Origin: RGIG1918 sp964570895 | GTDB taxonomy: Bacteria; Cyanobacteriota; Vampirovibrionia; Gastranaerophilales; Gastranaerophilaceae | Assembly (NCBI GenBank): GCA_964570895.1 | Contig: CAZMZD010000014.1 | Span: 1-39,882 of the forward strand | Length of the DNA stretch: 39,882 nucleotides | Direction of reading: 5' to 3' | Shown: piece after piece, positions 29,859-38,694 of the stretch | Position numbering within the stretch: the first letter of the stretch is position 1 | Layout: each line of letters begins with the position of its first letter | Notes under the pieces: generated by a model | Told to the model about the DNA's origin: nothing | The model's database searches: none | The model's input: only the letters and a program-made list of their open reading frames with translations | Translations under genes and position numbers: made by a program

Positions 29859-31187
29859 TTGTTGGATATCGAATTGAAAGTTAGAATTTCACTTTTAGTT
29901 ATAATAGTTGCCTTGCTTGGCTTTTTATATATTTTCCAAAATTGGTTTGACGCTTTTTGGGGAATAATCTTCGTTTTGGCGCTCGTTGCAGTGTATATGA
30001 TTTATACATATTTTGTTATTAGGCACCAAAGAAGAAAACTTCTTAAAAATCCTCTTCAAGAAAACCCTGACTATAAACCATCAATTACAATAATGGTGCC
30101 CGCTCATAATGAAGCTTGTGTTATTGAAAAAACAATCGAAAACATTTTAAAAATTGATTATGATAATTTTGATGTAATTGTAATTGACGATAGAAGCACG
30201 GATGACACAAGCGTTGTTGTTCAAAAACTTGCTGAAAAATATGAAAATGTTAGATTTTTAATAAGAGAACAAAGTGCATTCCCCGGGAAATCTGCAGTTT
30301 TAAACGACGCACTTAAAATGACAAACTCTGAAGCAGTGCTTGTGTTTGACGCTGACGCAAAAGTTGAGCCTGATTTTATCCGCAAACTTTTGCCTGTGTT
30401 TGAGCCTGATAATGTTGGGGCAGTTCAAGCGCAAAAAAGAATTATAAATGCTAAACAAAACCTTTTAACTCGTTGCCAATATAATGAATTGATTTTTGAC
30501 ACTTATGTGCAAATTGGGCGTGACGCGGTTAAAGGTGCAGTGGAGCTTCGCGGCAACGGCGAACTTATAAAAAGAAAAGCGCTTGATGATATTGGCGGTT
30601 GGAACGAAGAAACAATCACAGATGACCTTGATATGTCAACTCGCTTGCATATAAACGGTTGGGATATCAGATTTTGCCCTGATGCAATTGTTTTTGAAGA
30701 AGCGGTTTTAACTTACATTGCACTTATTAAACAAAGAAGAAGATGGGTGGAAGGTTCAATCCGCAGATATTTAGAATTTGCAAAAGAAATTTTTACATCT
30801 AAAGACATGTCACTTCGCTGTGGTTTTGATTTAATTGTGTATCTTTCTGAATTTTTGCTTCCGTTTTGGATGGTGTCTGAAGTTGCACTTCAAGCTTTTA
30901 GATATGTTAGAGATAACAACAACAATATTTTATCTTCAATGCTTGTGTTTGTTGCGGCGGGGATTTTCTTCTGGACAGGTTTTATTTATAGTTTACAAAA
31001 ATATTCACATTATAGCGGAATAAAAGCCGTTTGGATGGCGCTTGTGACTTCAATTTATATGATTGTTTTTTGGGTGCCGGTTGTATTTTATGTAATTCTA
31101 AAAATTATTTTCACGCCAAAAACAATGGATTGGGGTAAAACCGTTCACGGCGTGTGCGAAGGGGATAAAAAGAAAGCAAATGGATAA
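29859..31187 (+). CDS. Membrane glycosyltransferase, family 2, processive type
   Basis: 442 residues. Two N-terminal membrane helices lie at about 8-50. The GT2 catalytic domain (about 70-300) has MVPAHNE, VIVIDDRSTDDTS, FDADAKVEPDF, RGNGELIKR, TDDLDMSTRL and the processive-synthase signature QRRRWVEG. Three or four C-terminal membrane helices follow. Closest in style to poly-N-acetylglucosamine or cellulose-like synthases; the product cannot be fixed. The start is TTG at 29859 (TTG at 29862 equally possible); the first ATG is too far inside. murC begins eight bases before its stop, tying it to the cell-wall cluster. Confidence 0.9.
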   Translation: MLDIELKVRISLLVIIVALLGFLYIFQNWFDAFWGIIFVLALVAVYMIYTYFVIRHQRRKLLKNPLQENPDYKPSITIMVPAHNEACVIEKTIENILKIDYDNFDVIVIDDRSTDDTSVVVQKLAEKYENVRFLIREQSAFPGKSAVLNDALKMTNSEAVLVFDADAKVEPDFIRKLLPVFEPDNVGAVQAQKRIINAKQNLLTRCQYNELIFDTYVQIGRDAVKGAVELRGNGELIKRKALDDIGGWNEETITDDLDMSTRLHINGWDIRFCPDAIVFEEAVLTYIALIKQRRRWVEGSIRRYLEFAKEIFTSKDMSLRCGFDLIVYLSEFLLPFWMVSEVALQAFRYVRDNNNNILSSMLVFVAAGIFFWTGFIYSLQKYSHYSGIKAVWMALVTSIYMIVFWVPVVFYVILKIIFTPKTMDWGKTVHGVCEGDKKKANG

Positions 31188-32532
31188 ATTTCATTTTATT
31201 GCAATTGGTGGTATTGGGCAGAGCGCGCTTGCTAAAATTCTTTTGCAAAAAGGTTATTCTGTGACGGGTTCTGACATTGCAGACAGTAAATATACAAAAG
31301 AACTTAAAGATTTAGGGGCAAAAATTTATATCGGGCATAGTGCAGAAAATGTGCCGCCTGATGCTAAAATTGTTGCTTCAACCGCTATTAAAAATGATAA
31401 CCCTGAAATGGTGAGAGCACACGAACTTGGGCTTGAAATTTACCATCGTTCAGACATTTTGCAAATTGTGTCAAAACATTTTAAAAATTTTATCGGTTTT
31501 TCAGGAACTCACGGGAAAACAACGACGTCCGGCTTATGTTCTTTTGTTCTTGAAGAAATGGGCTTAAAGCCATCTTATGCAATTGGCGGGATTATTCCAA
31601 AATATAAAACAAACGGCTCTGCCACAAATTCTGAATTTTTTATTGCAGAGCTTGATGAATCAGATGGTACAATCGTAAAATATGCGCCGCATATCACGGT
31701 TATAAACAATCTCGAGCCTGATCATTGCGATTTTTATGGCACAGGTTTAGAAAAAATATTTGAAACATTCAAAACTTTCACAAATAATTTATCTAAAGAC
31801 GATATTATTATCTTAAATGCGGATAATTCAGGCGCTGTTGAATTTTCAAAAGAACTTTCAAAATTTGTGACTTTTGGGGTTGAAAAATCTGCAAAATATA
31901 TGGCTTCTAATATTAAATTAAACGGCATACATTCCGAATTTACAGTGCTCAAAGAAGGTGCCCCGCAAGGAAACATTAAGCTTTCAATCCCGGGGTTGCA
32001 TAATGTTTATAATGCGCTCGCAGTTGTTTCTGCTTTGATGGAAGCCGGTTTTGAATTTTCAGACATTCAAAACCATTTTGAAGGTTTTTCTGGCATGGGG
32101 CGCAGGTTTCAGCTCGTGGAAGAATTTGATGATATTCAAATAATTGATGATTACGCTCATCACCCAAGCGAAATTAAAGCAACACTATCTGCTTCAAGAA
32201 ATATCCACAAAGGGCGTATAGTGGCAATTTTTCAGCCTCATAGATACACTCGTTTTCAAGGGCTATGGAATGATTTTCTAGCTTCATTTGATGATGCCGA
32301 TGAAGTTATTGTGACTGATGTTTGGCGCGCAGGAGATGAACCGATTGCTGGGTTTGATAGTTCTGATTTTGCAGAACAATTGGGCGCAAAATGTCATTAT
32401 ATAAAAGGTTCTATGGAAGAAGTTGCCCGCGAGGTTGCAGAATTTATTAAACCTTCTGATATGGTTTTGACTCTTGGTGCAGGCGACATCACAAATGTTG
32501 GGAAGTTTATTTATGAAAACTATAGAGCCTGA
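31180..32532 (+). CDS. murC: UDP-N-acetylmuramate--L-alanine ligase
   Basis: Adds L-Ala to UDP-MurNAc in the cytosol, the first amino acid of the peptidoglycan stem. 450 residues. The N-terminal Rossmann domain has GGIGQSALAKIL. The ATP loop is GTHGKTTTSG (109-118), with ELDESDGT and NLEPDHCDFYG in the central domain. DDYAHHPSEI and the C-terminal domain (FQPHRYTRFQGL, TDVWRAGDEP) are intact. It overlaps both neighbours in the order glycosyltransferase-murC-murB-ddl-ftsQ. Confidence 0.97.
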   Translation: MDKFHFIAIGGIGQSALAKILLQKGYSVTGSDIADSKYTKELKDLGAKIYIGHSAENVPPDAKIVASTAIKNDNPEMVRAHELGLEIYHRSDILQIVSKHFKNFIGFSGTHGKTTTSGLCSFVLEEMGLKPSYAIGGIIPKYKTNGSATNSEFFIAELDESDGTIVKYAPHITVINNLEPDHCDFYGTGLEKIFETFKTFTNNLSKDDIIILNADNSGAVEFSKELSKFVTFGVEKSAKYMASNIKLNGIHSEFTVLKEGAPQGNIKLSIPGLHNVYNALAVVSALMEAGFEFSDIQNHFEGFSGMGRRFQLVEEFDDIQIIDDYAHHPSEIKATLSASRNIHKGRIVAIFQPHRYTRFQGLWNDFLASFDDADEVIVTDVWRAGDEPIAGFDSSDFAEQLGAKCHYIKGSMEEVAREVAEFIKPSDMVLTLGAGDITNVGKFIYENYRA

Positions 32533-33418
32533 ATTAAACTTCAATCTTAAAAATTTTAACACATATAAATTGCCTTCAACAGCAGATGTGGCTTATATTC
32601 CAAGCACTATTGAAGAGCTAACCCAGCTTTTAGCGCACATTAATAATTTTATTATCCTTGGTGCAGGCTCAAATGTAATTTTATCAACAAGCGGAATTAA
32701 AACCCCTGTCATTTTAACGCATAAATTAAATAAGGTTGAAATTGCGCAAAATATTGTGACGGTTGAATGTGGGGTTAAATCTGCTTATTTATCTAAAATT
32801 GCGGCAGATAATTCGCTTTCAGGTTTTGAGTTTTTAGCTCCAATCCCGTCGCATATGGGGGGAGCTGTTTATATGAACGCCTCGGCGCACGGGCAGTGCA
32901 TTTCAGATGTTTTTCTTGAGGCTTGCGTTTATGATATAGAAGCAAAAAAAGTTTTAACCCTAAAAAAAGATGATATGCAATTTGCATATAGAAAAAGTGT
33001 TTTACAAGAAAAGAAATATATTTTACTTAGCGCAAAATTTGAATTAACACCCGCTCCACAAAATAAAATTCAAGAAAAAATTAGCGAAAATATTTCAAAA
33101 AGGCAAAAAACTCAACCGAGCCTTAAAACGCCAAACGCAGGGAGCATTTTTAAAAACCCTGAAGGATTGAGCGCAGGCGCGCTTATTGAACAGGCAGGTT
33201 TAAAAGGGAAAACAATTGGCGGGGCTCAAATTTCAGAACTTCACGCAAATTTTATAGTAAATTTAAACTCTGCCACAAGTTCCGATATTTCAGAATTAAT
33301 GTTTTTTGCATATAATGAAGTGGAAAAGAAGTTTAATGTAAAATTGAAACCCGAGGTTATTTTCTTGGGTGAAAAAACGGAATTAGAGGAAAAAATATGG
33401 CAGAAATTACAAAATTAA
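32513..33418 (+). CDS. murB: UDP-N-acetylenolpyruvoylglucosamine reductase
   Basis: FAD enzyme that reduces UDP-GlcNAc-enolpyruvate to UDP-MurNAc with NADPH. 301 residues from the ATG at 32513, 20 bases inside murC with GGGAAG upstream; a start at 32474 would overlap murC by 59 bases. FAD-site motifs are ILGAGSNVILS and IPSHMGGAVYMNA. The substrate residues are in FAYRKSVL. The catalytic Ser is S211 (GSIFKNP) and the C-terminal Glu is in LKPEVIFLG. Complete. Confidence 0.96.
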   Translation: MKTIEPELNFNLKNFNTYKLPSTADVAYIPSTIEELTQLLAHINNFIILGAGSNVILSTSGIKTPVILTHKLNKVEIAQNIVTVECGVKSAYLSKIAADNSLSGFEFLAPIPSHMGGAVYMNASAHGQCISDVFLEACVYDIEAKKVLTLKKDDMQFAYRKSVLQEKKYILLSAKFELTPAPQNKIQEKISENISKRQKTQPSLKTPNAGSIFKNPEGLSAGALIEQAGLKGKTIGGAQISELHANFIVNLNSATSSDISELMFFAYNEVEKKFNVKLKPEVIFLGEKTELEEKIWQKLQN

Positions 33419-34335
33419 GCAAAATAGCAGTTCTTGCAGGCGGAATGTCCAGCGAAAGAGATGTTTCTCTTAGAAGCGGAAAAAATGTTTTGAACGCGCT
33501 TTTAAGAAAAGGGTATGAAAACGCTGTTTTAATAGATGTAAATTCTGATATTGCAGAAAAATTAAAATCAGAAAAAATTGAATTTGCATATAACACGCTT
33601 CATGGCAGGTATGGCGAAGATGGTTGCATACAAGGGCTTTTAGAGTTTATGGGAATTCCATACACAGGAAGCGGTGTAAAATCAAGCGCAATTTGCATGG
33701 ATAAATGCGTTACGAAAGAAATTTTAAATTCAGTTAATTTGCCTATCATAAAATCAATTTGCGTGACAAATAAAGATGATTTGAAACTCGCTCGTGAACT
33801 TAATTTTCCATTAATGGTTAAACCCGCAAGCGAAGGTTCAAGCATTGGCATGAATAAAGTTGAAACATTTGAAGAGCTTGAAAGCGCATTTGAAATAGCA
33901 AAAATTTCAGATTCAAAAATCCTTCTTGAAGAGTATTTGCAAGGCGAAAGCGCAACGGTGGGTGTGCTTGAAGGTGCTGATGGTGAAACTTTCGCAACTC
34001 CAATTCTTGGCTTTGAAACTAAAAATGAATGGTATGATTACGAATCAAAATATACGGACGGCATGACAAAATTTATTTTGCCTGCAAATTTTAGCGAAGA
34101 GTTAACTGCGGAAATTAAAAAATTAGCAGTTGAAGCCCACAAAGCTTGTGAATGCTCCGGCGTTTCAAGGGTTGACTTTCTTGTATACAATAATAAACCA
34201 TATATTTTAGAAATTAATACAAACCCGGGAATGACTGATTTGAGCGATTTGCCAGCTCAAGCAGATTGCATGGGAATTGAATATGATGAACTTGTTGAAC
34301 TTGTTTTAAAAACCGCAAGTTTAAAAATGAAATAA
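33397..34335 (+). CDS. ddl: D-alanine--D-alanine ligase
   Basis: ATP-grasp enzyme making the D-Ala-D-Ala terminus of the peptidoglycan stem. 312 residues, 22 bases overlapping murB. Motifs: VLAGGMSSERDVSLRSG, NTLHGRYGEDGCIQGLLEFMGIPYTGSGV, PLMVKPASEGSSIGM, the Tyr in WYDYESKYTDG, and RVDFLVYNNKPYILEINTNPGMT for Mg-ATP and product binding. The Tyr-type omega-loop region indicates a D-Ala (not D-lactate) ligase, as far as sequence alone can say. Confidence 0.96.
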   Translation: MAEITKLSKIAVLAGGMSSERDVSLRSGKNVLNALLRKGYENAVLIDVNSDIAEKLKSEKIEFAYNTLHGRYGEDGCIQGLLEFMGIPYTGSGVKSSAICMDKCVTKEILNSVNLPIIKSICVTNKDDLKLARELNFPLMVKPASEGSSIGMNKVETFEELESAFEIAKISDSKILLEEYLQGESATVGVLEGADGETFATPILGFETKNEWYDYESKYTDGMTKFILPANFSEELTAEIKKLAVEAHKACECSGVSRVDFLVYNNKPYILEINTNPGMTDLSDLPAQADCMGIEYDELVELVLKTASLKMK

Positions 34336-34336
34336 A

Positions 34337-35227
34337 ATGTCTGAAAACGAACTAAGCCAAACTTATTATAGAAGAAAACTCAACGCCAGCAAGATGAGGC
34401 GCATGATTCTTGCGCAAAGAAAAAGGATAAACAAAGCAAGATTTTTGGTGAAATTATTAATTGCTGCCTTAATTTGCGCTTTTGGGCTGAAAGTTCTAAA
34501 AATGCGCTCTTGGTATATAAATCATGAAGACTTAAATGCCGCAAAGCCTTGGGTTTTGAAAATCGAAGGTAATGTTGTGACCCCGACATATAAAATTGTT
34601 GATATGATAAGGCAAACCGAATTGCCCCAGCTCCCTCTTTATAGGTTAGATACAACAGAGCTTGAAAAAAACATCGAAAAACTTGAGGCGGTCGAAAATG
34701 TTTTCGTGCGCCGTTTTTGGTTCCCTTTTCCTGCAAGGTTGCTTGTGGTTGTGCAAGAAAGAACTCCTCTTTTTGTTATTGCCCCAAACAATGAAACAGC
34801 GCCAATTTCAGCCGTAACTGATGATGGTGTGTTTATTGGACGCGATTATATGCCGCTTTCAACTCGTTTTAAAACAACAAAAATTTTGAGCTATGGCACA
34901 AAAGGCGATGATTACGAAAATTGGGATAAAAACAGGGTTCAAGAACTACACAAACTTATAAAAGCAGTTGAAACATATTCAAGAGAAAATATTGTTTATT
35001 TAGATATCAGAAACCCGCATGATGTCTATATTCAGCTTGATTCCGTGCTTGTTCGTGTGGGCGAAATTAATGATACGGTCCTAAAACGTGCTAGGCGCCT
35101 AACTGCAACTATTCCGCAAGTTAAAGCTTATGCAAGGAAGATTAAATATATTGATATTCGCTGGGAAGATGCACTTTATATGAAGCTTGAAGGGCAAAGC
35201 GAAGAGAGCGAATTGCCAAACAATTAA
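34337..35227 (+). CDS. ftsQ: Cell division protein FtsQ/DivIB
   Basis: Bitopic divisome protein linking early and late division proteins. 296 residues. A basic cytoplasmic N-terminus (about 1-35) precedes one membrane helix (about 36-54, FLVKLLIAALICAFGLKVL). The POTRA domain (about 70-145) has LKIEGNVVTPTYKIVDMI and FPFPARLLVVVQERTPLFVI. The FtsQ beta-domain runs to about 280 (DDGVFI, IVYLDIRNPHDVYIQLDSVLVRVG, IKYIDIRWEDALYMK). It starts one base after the ddl stop; ftsA and ftsZ are not adjacent here. Confidence 0.92.
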   Translation: MSENELSQTYYRRKLNASKMRRMILAQRKRINKARFLVKLLIAALICAFGLKVLKMRSWYINHEDLNAAKPWVLKIEGNVVTPTYKIVDMIRQTELPQLPLYRLDTTELEKNIEKLEAVENVFVRRFWFPFPARLLVVVQERTPLFVIAPNNETAPISAVTDDGVFIGRDYMPLSTRFKTTKILSYGTKGDDYENWDKNRVQELHKLIKAVETYSRENIVYLDIRNPHDVYIQLDSVLVRVGEINDTVLKRARRLTATIPQVKAYARKIKYIDIRWEDALYMKLEGQSEESELPNN

Positions 35228-35314
35228 TGCGAGCCGACAACAAATTACACAATTTCCGACTCGTCATATACCTCGGGACCCGAGAAAGTTAGTCGGTTGC
35301 TATCGGCTCGCATT
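35226..35314. other. Branched 89-nt self-complementary structure after ftsQ
   Basis: AATGCGAGCCGA (35226-35237) pairs perfectly with TCGGCTCGCATT (35303-35314), extended by CAAC/GTTG. Inside lie a small hairpin AAATT-ACAC-AATTT (35242-35255) and a second arm CCGACT/AGTCGG (35256-35261 with 35291-35296). That arm encloses CTCGGG-A-CCCGAG (35272-35284). The first base pair overlaps the ftsQ stop codon. No long T-tract follows, so a plain terminator is not the best explanation. The gap 35315-35409 holds nothing else I can identify. Confidence 0.7.
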
Positions 35315-35409
35315 CTTATTATAAAAACATTTTGCCCTAATTTCATTGCGCATTTTGCTTAAATAATTAGCATTAATTATTTCTGCGCTCTTTATCCAAA
35401 AGCATAAAA

Positions 35410-36051
35410 CTATTTTTGAAATACAGGCGGAGTCTGCACGTACAAAGGTTTTACCAATGTATATGAAAAATCTGCCCCTGTTTTAAATTTTTCATAAGCT
35501 AAGTTTGCTAAAATTTCGCCAATTGGAAAGTCGCTTGTTTCGTAGTTTATTGTTTCGATATTTTCGCTTGAGAAATAATTATAGCAATTTGTGTCGCAAA
35601 TTATTTCTGTTTTGGCGCTTTTTGCAAGCTCCACCGCTTCGCTTTTTAAAATTAATTTTGGCTCGGTTTCAAATTCAGGGTTATAGTAAATATAATTTCC
35701 TCTTCTGGCGTCTTCAAACACGGTGCATTTTTTGCTTTTTAAGGCACAAGATAAAATCTCAACTGCGCTAACGGGCACAAGCGGTAAATCAGCTTCCGAA
35801 GCGAGGGTTTTTGCAATACATAAACCTGTTCTAATCCCTGTAAAGCTTGCAGGCCCAATGTCTGTGCCGATAAAATCAAGTTCTTTGAAAGCTAAATTGT
35901 TTTCTTTCATAATATTTTGAATTTCAGCGACTAAATAAACGCTATGATAATTTTTTTCGTCGCTTTCAATTGTTTTATTTATTGTTTTGTCGCCTATAAC
36001 AAGTGTTATGTAGCTTTTATTTAAAACGCAATCAAAAACTAAATAATTCAT
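35410..36051 (-). CDS. tsaB: tRNA threonylcarbamoyladenosine biosynthesis protein TsaB
   Basis: Scaffold partner of TsaD in forming t6A37 on ANN-reading tRNAs. 213 residues from the ATG at 36049-36051, which overlaps the tsaE stop (ATGA); an upstream ATG would add three residues. ASKHA-fold motifs: YLVFDCVLNKSYITLVIG at the N-terminus, ELDFIGTDIGPASFTGIRTGLCIAKTLA in the middle, and DARRGNYIYY. The C-terminal half is divergent, as is usual. Last gene of the minus-strand group. Confidence 0.92.
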   Translation of the reverse strand: MNYLVFDCVLNKSYITLVIGDKTINKTIESDEKNYHSVYLVAEIQNIMKENNLAFKELDFIGTDIGPASFTGIRTGLCIAKTLASEADLPLVPVSAVEILSCALKSKKCTVFEDARRGNYIYYNPEFETEPKLILKSEAVELAKSAKTEIICDTNCYNYFSSENIETINYETSDFPIGEILANLAYEKFKTGADFSYTLVKPLYVQTPPVFQK

Positions 36052-36536
36052 TTTGCGCACCCCATAAGTTCTTTAAACTTTGCAAGTTTTCTTTCGTTTT
36101 CACTTCCGCGAGCTTTAAATGTGAATTTTCTTGAGTTTTCGCCAAGTTCAAAATTATATTCAATCATAACATCAATTCTATCTAACGGCAGTTCATATTC
36201 CCCAAAATTTGCCCATTCAACAAGAGTTATAACTTTTTCTTTAGAATATTCTATAAGTTCAGGCAAAATTGATTCAAGCCCCACTTCTTCAAGCCTGTAT
36301 AAATCAAAATGGAAAACAGGAAGGTGGTTCCCTTTATATTCGTTTAAAATCACAAAGCTTGGACTTGTAACTTTTTGCCCAACCCCAATTTTTTTAAGCA
36401 ATTCTTTGCAAAAAGCGGTTTTGCCAACCCCAATATCGCCATATAGGCACAAAAAACAGCCTTCATCTTTAATTGCGGAAGCGAAAAAATCAGCTAGTAG
36501 CGCCGTATCTTCTAAATTTTTTGCCACAAATTCCAT
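36048..36536 (-). CDS. tsaE: tRNA threonylcarbamoyladenosine biosynthesis ATPase TsaE
   Basis: P-loop ATPase that resets the TsaB-TsaD complex in t6A synthesis. 162 residues. The Walker A motif is G33-DIGVGKT-40. The switch-like segment SPSFVILNEYKG, VFHFDLYRLEEV and VEWANFGEYELP are family signatures. Coupled to tsaB by the ATGA overlap. tsaD is elsewhere. Confidence 0.95.
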   Translation of the reverse strand: MEFVAKNLEDTALLADFFASAIKDEGCFLCLYGDIGVGKTAFCKELLKKIGVGQKVTSPSFVILNEYKGNHLPVFHFDLYRLEEVGLESILPELIEYSKEKVITLVEWANFGEYELPLDRIDVMIEYNFELGENSRKFTFKARGSENERKLAKFKELMGCAK

Positions 36537-36556
36537 AAATGAATGATATCACAAAA

Positions 36557-36988
36557 TTATTTTGAGAGATATTCTAAATATTTTTCAAGTGCCATATAGC
36601 CGTCAGAAAGCTCGCCTTGAGGAAAATAGTTGCAAGCTTTTAAATATTTTAATTCTTTAACTCTAATTTCAAAAAGTTTATCTGCATATTCGGTGAGCAA
36701 TGGTTCTTTTGAATTTGCCCAATTTTTTATAAGTTCAATTTCTTGATTCATTTGGCGAATAGTTAAATTTTCAAGCGGTTGAAGGTTTCTTTTTTTCAAA
36801 ATTGCTTGTTCATAATTTGTGATTTTTGCAGCAACTGCTGAAAACCCGAAGATTTTTTTCATAACAGTGTAATTAATTGCAAGTTGTTTATGTTTTTCAG
36901 GCACATGAACTTTTGCAATCAAACTTGCCATGCTCAAAGTGTCGTAATAGTTAGCATCAACACTTCTTCTGTCCAGAGTTTTCATCAT
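36557..36988 (-). CDS. Hypothetical protein upstream of tsaE
   Basis: 143 residues, all-helical in appearance and rich in Lys, Glu, Leu and Tyr (e.g. EIELIKNWANSKEPLLTEYADKLFEIRVKELKYLKACNYFPQ). No membrane segment, signal peptide or Cys motif. Not recognised. It lies 20 bases upstream of tsaE on the same strand and is probably co-transcribed with it. The length and balanced composition support a real gene. Confidence 0.7.
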   Translation of the reverse strand: MMKTLDRRSVDANYYDTLSMASLIAKVHVPEKHKQLAINYTVMKKIFGFSAVAAKITNYEQAILKKRNLQPLENLTIRQMNQEIELIKNWANSKEPLLTEYADKLFEIRVKELKYLKACNYFPQGELSDGYMALEKYLEYLSK

Positions 36989-37056
36989 GTCTTCAAACTT
37001 AGTAATTTCTCTTCCCCAACCAATCTATACAAAAATCATACTATGAGATAAATAAT

Positions 37057-37111
37057 TTGTCATCAAATGTTTCTTATTGTAAAATTAATTTATATTAAGA
37101 ATTTTATGAGG
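37057..37111 (+). promoter_or_regulatory. ndk promoter and ribosome binding site
   Basis: TTGTCA (37057-37062) and TAAAAT (37080-37085) are 17 bases apart, giving an expected start near 37092. GAGG (37108-37111) lies six bases before the ndk ATG at 37118. This supports that start over an in-frame ATG at 37067, which lies inside the promoter. Confidence 0.6.
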
Positions 37112-37117
37112 ATAAAA

Positions 37118-37570
37118 ATGGAAAGAACATTTATTGCTGTGAAGCCTGATGGCGTTAGAAGAGGAATTGTTGGCGAAGTCATTAAAAGATTTGAACAAAA
37201 AACATATAAACTTGTTGCAATGAAATTAATGCAAGTGTCGCGCGAACTTGCCTCAAAACATTATGCAGAACATGTTGGCAAACCATTTTATAATGATTTA
37301 ATTGAATACATCACTTCAGCTCCAATTGTTGCGATGGTTTGGGAAGGCGTTGATGTGGTTGAAGGTGCTCGCCATATTATGGGCGCAACAAAACCAAACG
37401 CAGCAGATGTTGGCTCAATAAGGGCGGATTTTGGGCAAATTATGAATATGAACATTGTTCATGGTTCAGATTCTGTTTCCAGCGCAGAACGTGAAATTGG
37501 GCTTTTCTTCAATGAAAACGAATTTTGCGATAATTATAAATCAATGTACGAAGTTTTGATTGAAGGTTAA
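37118..37570 (+). CDS. ndk: Nucleoside-diphosphate kinase
   Basis: Balances NTP pools by ping-pong phosphate transfer through a phospho-histidine. 150 residues. ERTFIAVKPDGVRRGIVGEVIKRFE is the N-terminal signature and the catalytic His is H115 (NIVHGSDS). Most active-site residues are standard; the segment just before the histidine (GQIMNMNIVHG) differs from the usual GxxxGRNxxHG, with Met replacing the common Gly-Arg. tgt follows two bases later. Confidence 0.96.
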   Translation: MERTFIAVKPDGVRRGIVGEVIKRFEQKTYKLVAMKLMQVSRELASKHYAEHVGKPFYNDLIEYITSAPIVAMVWEGVDVVEGARHIMGATKPNAADVGSIRADFGQIMNMNIVHGSDSVSSAEREIGLFFNENEFCDNYKSMYEVLIEG

Positions 37571-37572
37571 TT

Positions 37573-38694
37573 TTGGAACAATTTAATTTTAAATTATTAA
37601 AAACTTCAAAAAAATCAAGGGCAAGAAGAGGCACTTTTAAAACTCCGCACGGGGTTATTGAAACACCAATTTTTATGCCTGTTGGCACAAATTCTGCTGT
37701 TAAAACGCTAACAAAAGAGCAAATTGAAGCAACAGGCGCTCAAATTATTCTTGCAAATTCTTATCACCTTTATTTGAAACCTGGGTGCGAATTAATCAAA
37801 AAAGCTGGCGGGATACATAATTTCATGAATTTTCATCGCCCAATGCTCACGGATTCAGGCGGTTTTCAAGTGTTTTCACTTGCAAAATTAAGAAAAATTC
37901 AAGAAGATGGCGTTCATTTTCAAGATCCTAAAAACGGGCAAAAACATTTCATTTCTCCTGAAGTTTCTATGCAAATTCAGCAAGATATAGGGGCAGATAT
38001 TGCAATGGCATTCGATGTTTGCGCGCCTTATCCGTGCGAAAGAGATGAAGCTGTTAAAGCGATGGAGCGCACACACAGGTGGCTTGAAAGATGTTTTAAG
38101 GCGCACACGAGAGAAGACCAAGCGCTTTTCCCAATTGTGCAAGGTGCGTTTTTTGAAGATTTGAGAATTGAAAGCGCAAGGGTTATTTCGACATTTGATG
38201 CTGTTGGCTACGCAATTGGCGGGGTGAGCGTTGGCGAACCGGAAGATGTGAAACATCATTTTGTTGAACTTGTTGCACCTCTTTTGCCTGAAAATAAACC
38301 GAGATATTTAATGGGCGTTGGCACCCCTTGTGACCTTGTTGAAGGCGTGCTTCGCGGGGTGGATATGTTTGATTGTGTGCTTCCAACCAGAAATGCGCGC
38401 CATGGTACATTCTTCACCTCGGAAGGCAATAAGATAATTAAAAATAAATGTTTTGAAGAAGATTTTACGCCGCTTGACCCTAATTGCGATTGCCCAACTT
38501 GCAAAAATCACACAAAAGCATATATAAGGCATTTATATAGAGCGCAAGAGTCTACTGCGGCAACGCTTATGAGCATTCATAATATTCACTTCTTGCTGAA
38601 TTTGATGAAAGATATAAGAGCTCATATTGAAAATGATACTTTTGAAGAATTTGCCGTTGAATATTTAGCGCGTCAAAGAGGGGGAAAGAAATAG
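37573..38694 (+). CDS. tgt: Queuine tRNA-ribosyltransferase
   Basis: Exchanges guanine-34 for preQ1 in tRNAs with GUN anticodons. 373 residues, a TIM barrel of normal length, with a TTG start at 37573 (no usable ATG nearby). The general base is D94 (DSGGFQ) and the nucleophile D267 (FDCVLPTRNARHG, with His where most have Asn). Zinc ligands are C305, C307, C310 and H336. PreQ1 biosynthesis genes are not in this window, so whether preQ1 or queuine is made or salvaged is open. Confidence 0.96.
   Translation: MEQFNFKLLKTSKKSRARRGTFKTPHGVIETPIFMPVGTNSAVKTLTKEQIEATGAQIILANSYHLYLKPGCELIKKAGGIHNFMNFHRPMLTDSGGFQVFSLAKLRKIQEDGVHFQDPKNGQKHFISPEVSMQIQQDIGADIAMAFDVCAPYPCERDEAVKAMERTHRWLERCFKAHTREDQALFPIVQGAFFEDLRIESARVISTFDAVGYAIGGVSVGEPEDVKHHFVELVAPLLPENKPRYLMGVGTPCDLVEGVLRGVDMFDCVLPTRNARHGTFFTSEGNKIIKNKCFEEDFTPLDPNCDCPTCKNHTKAYIRHLYRAQESTAATLMSIHNIHFLLNLMKDIRAHIENDTFEEFAVEYLARQRGGKK

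Noticed and set aside
35226..35314. attC-like recombination site or tRNA-like cloverleaf
   Set aside because: The GTTGCTA by the closing stem does not fit GTTRRRY, and no anticodon or T-loop is present.
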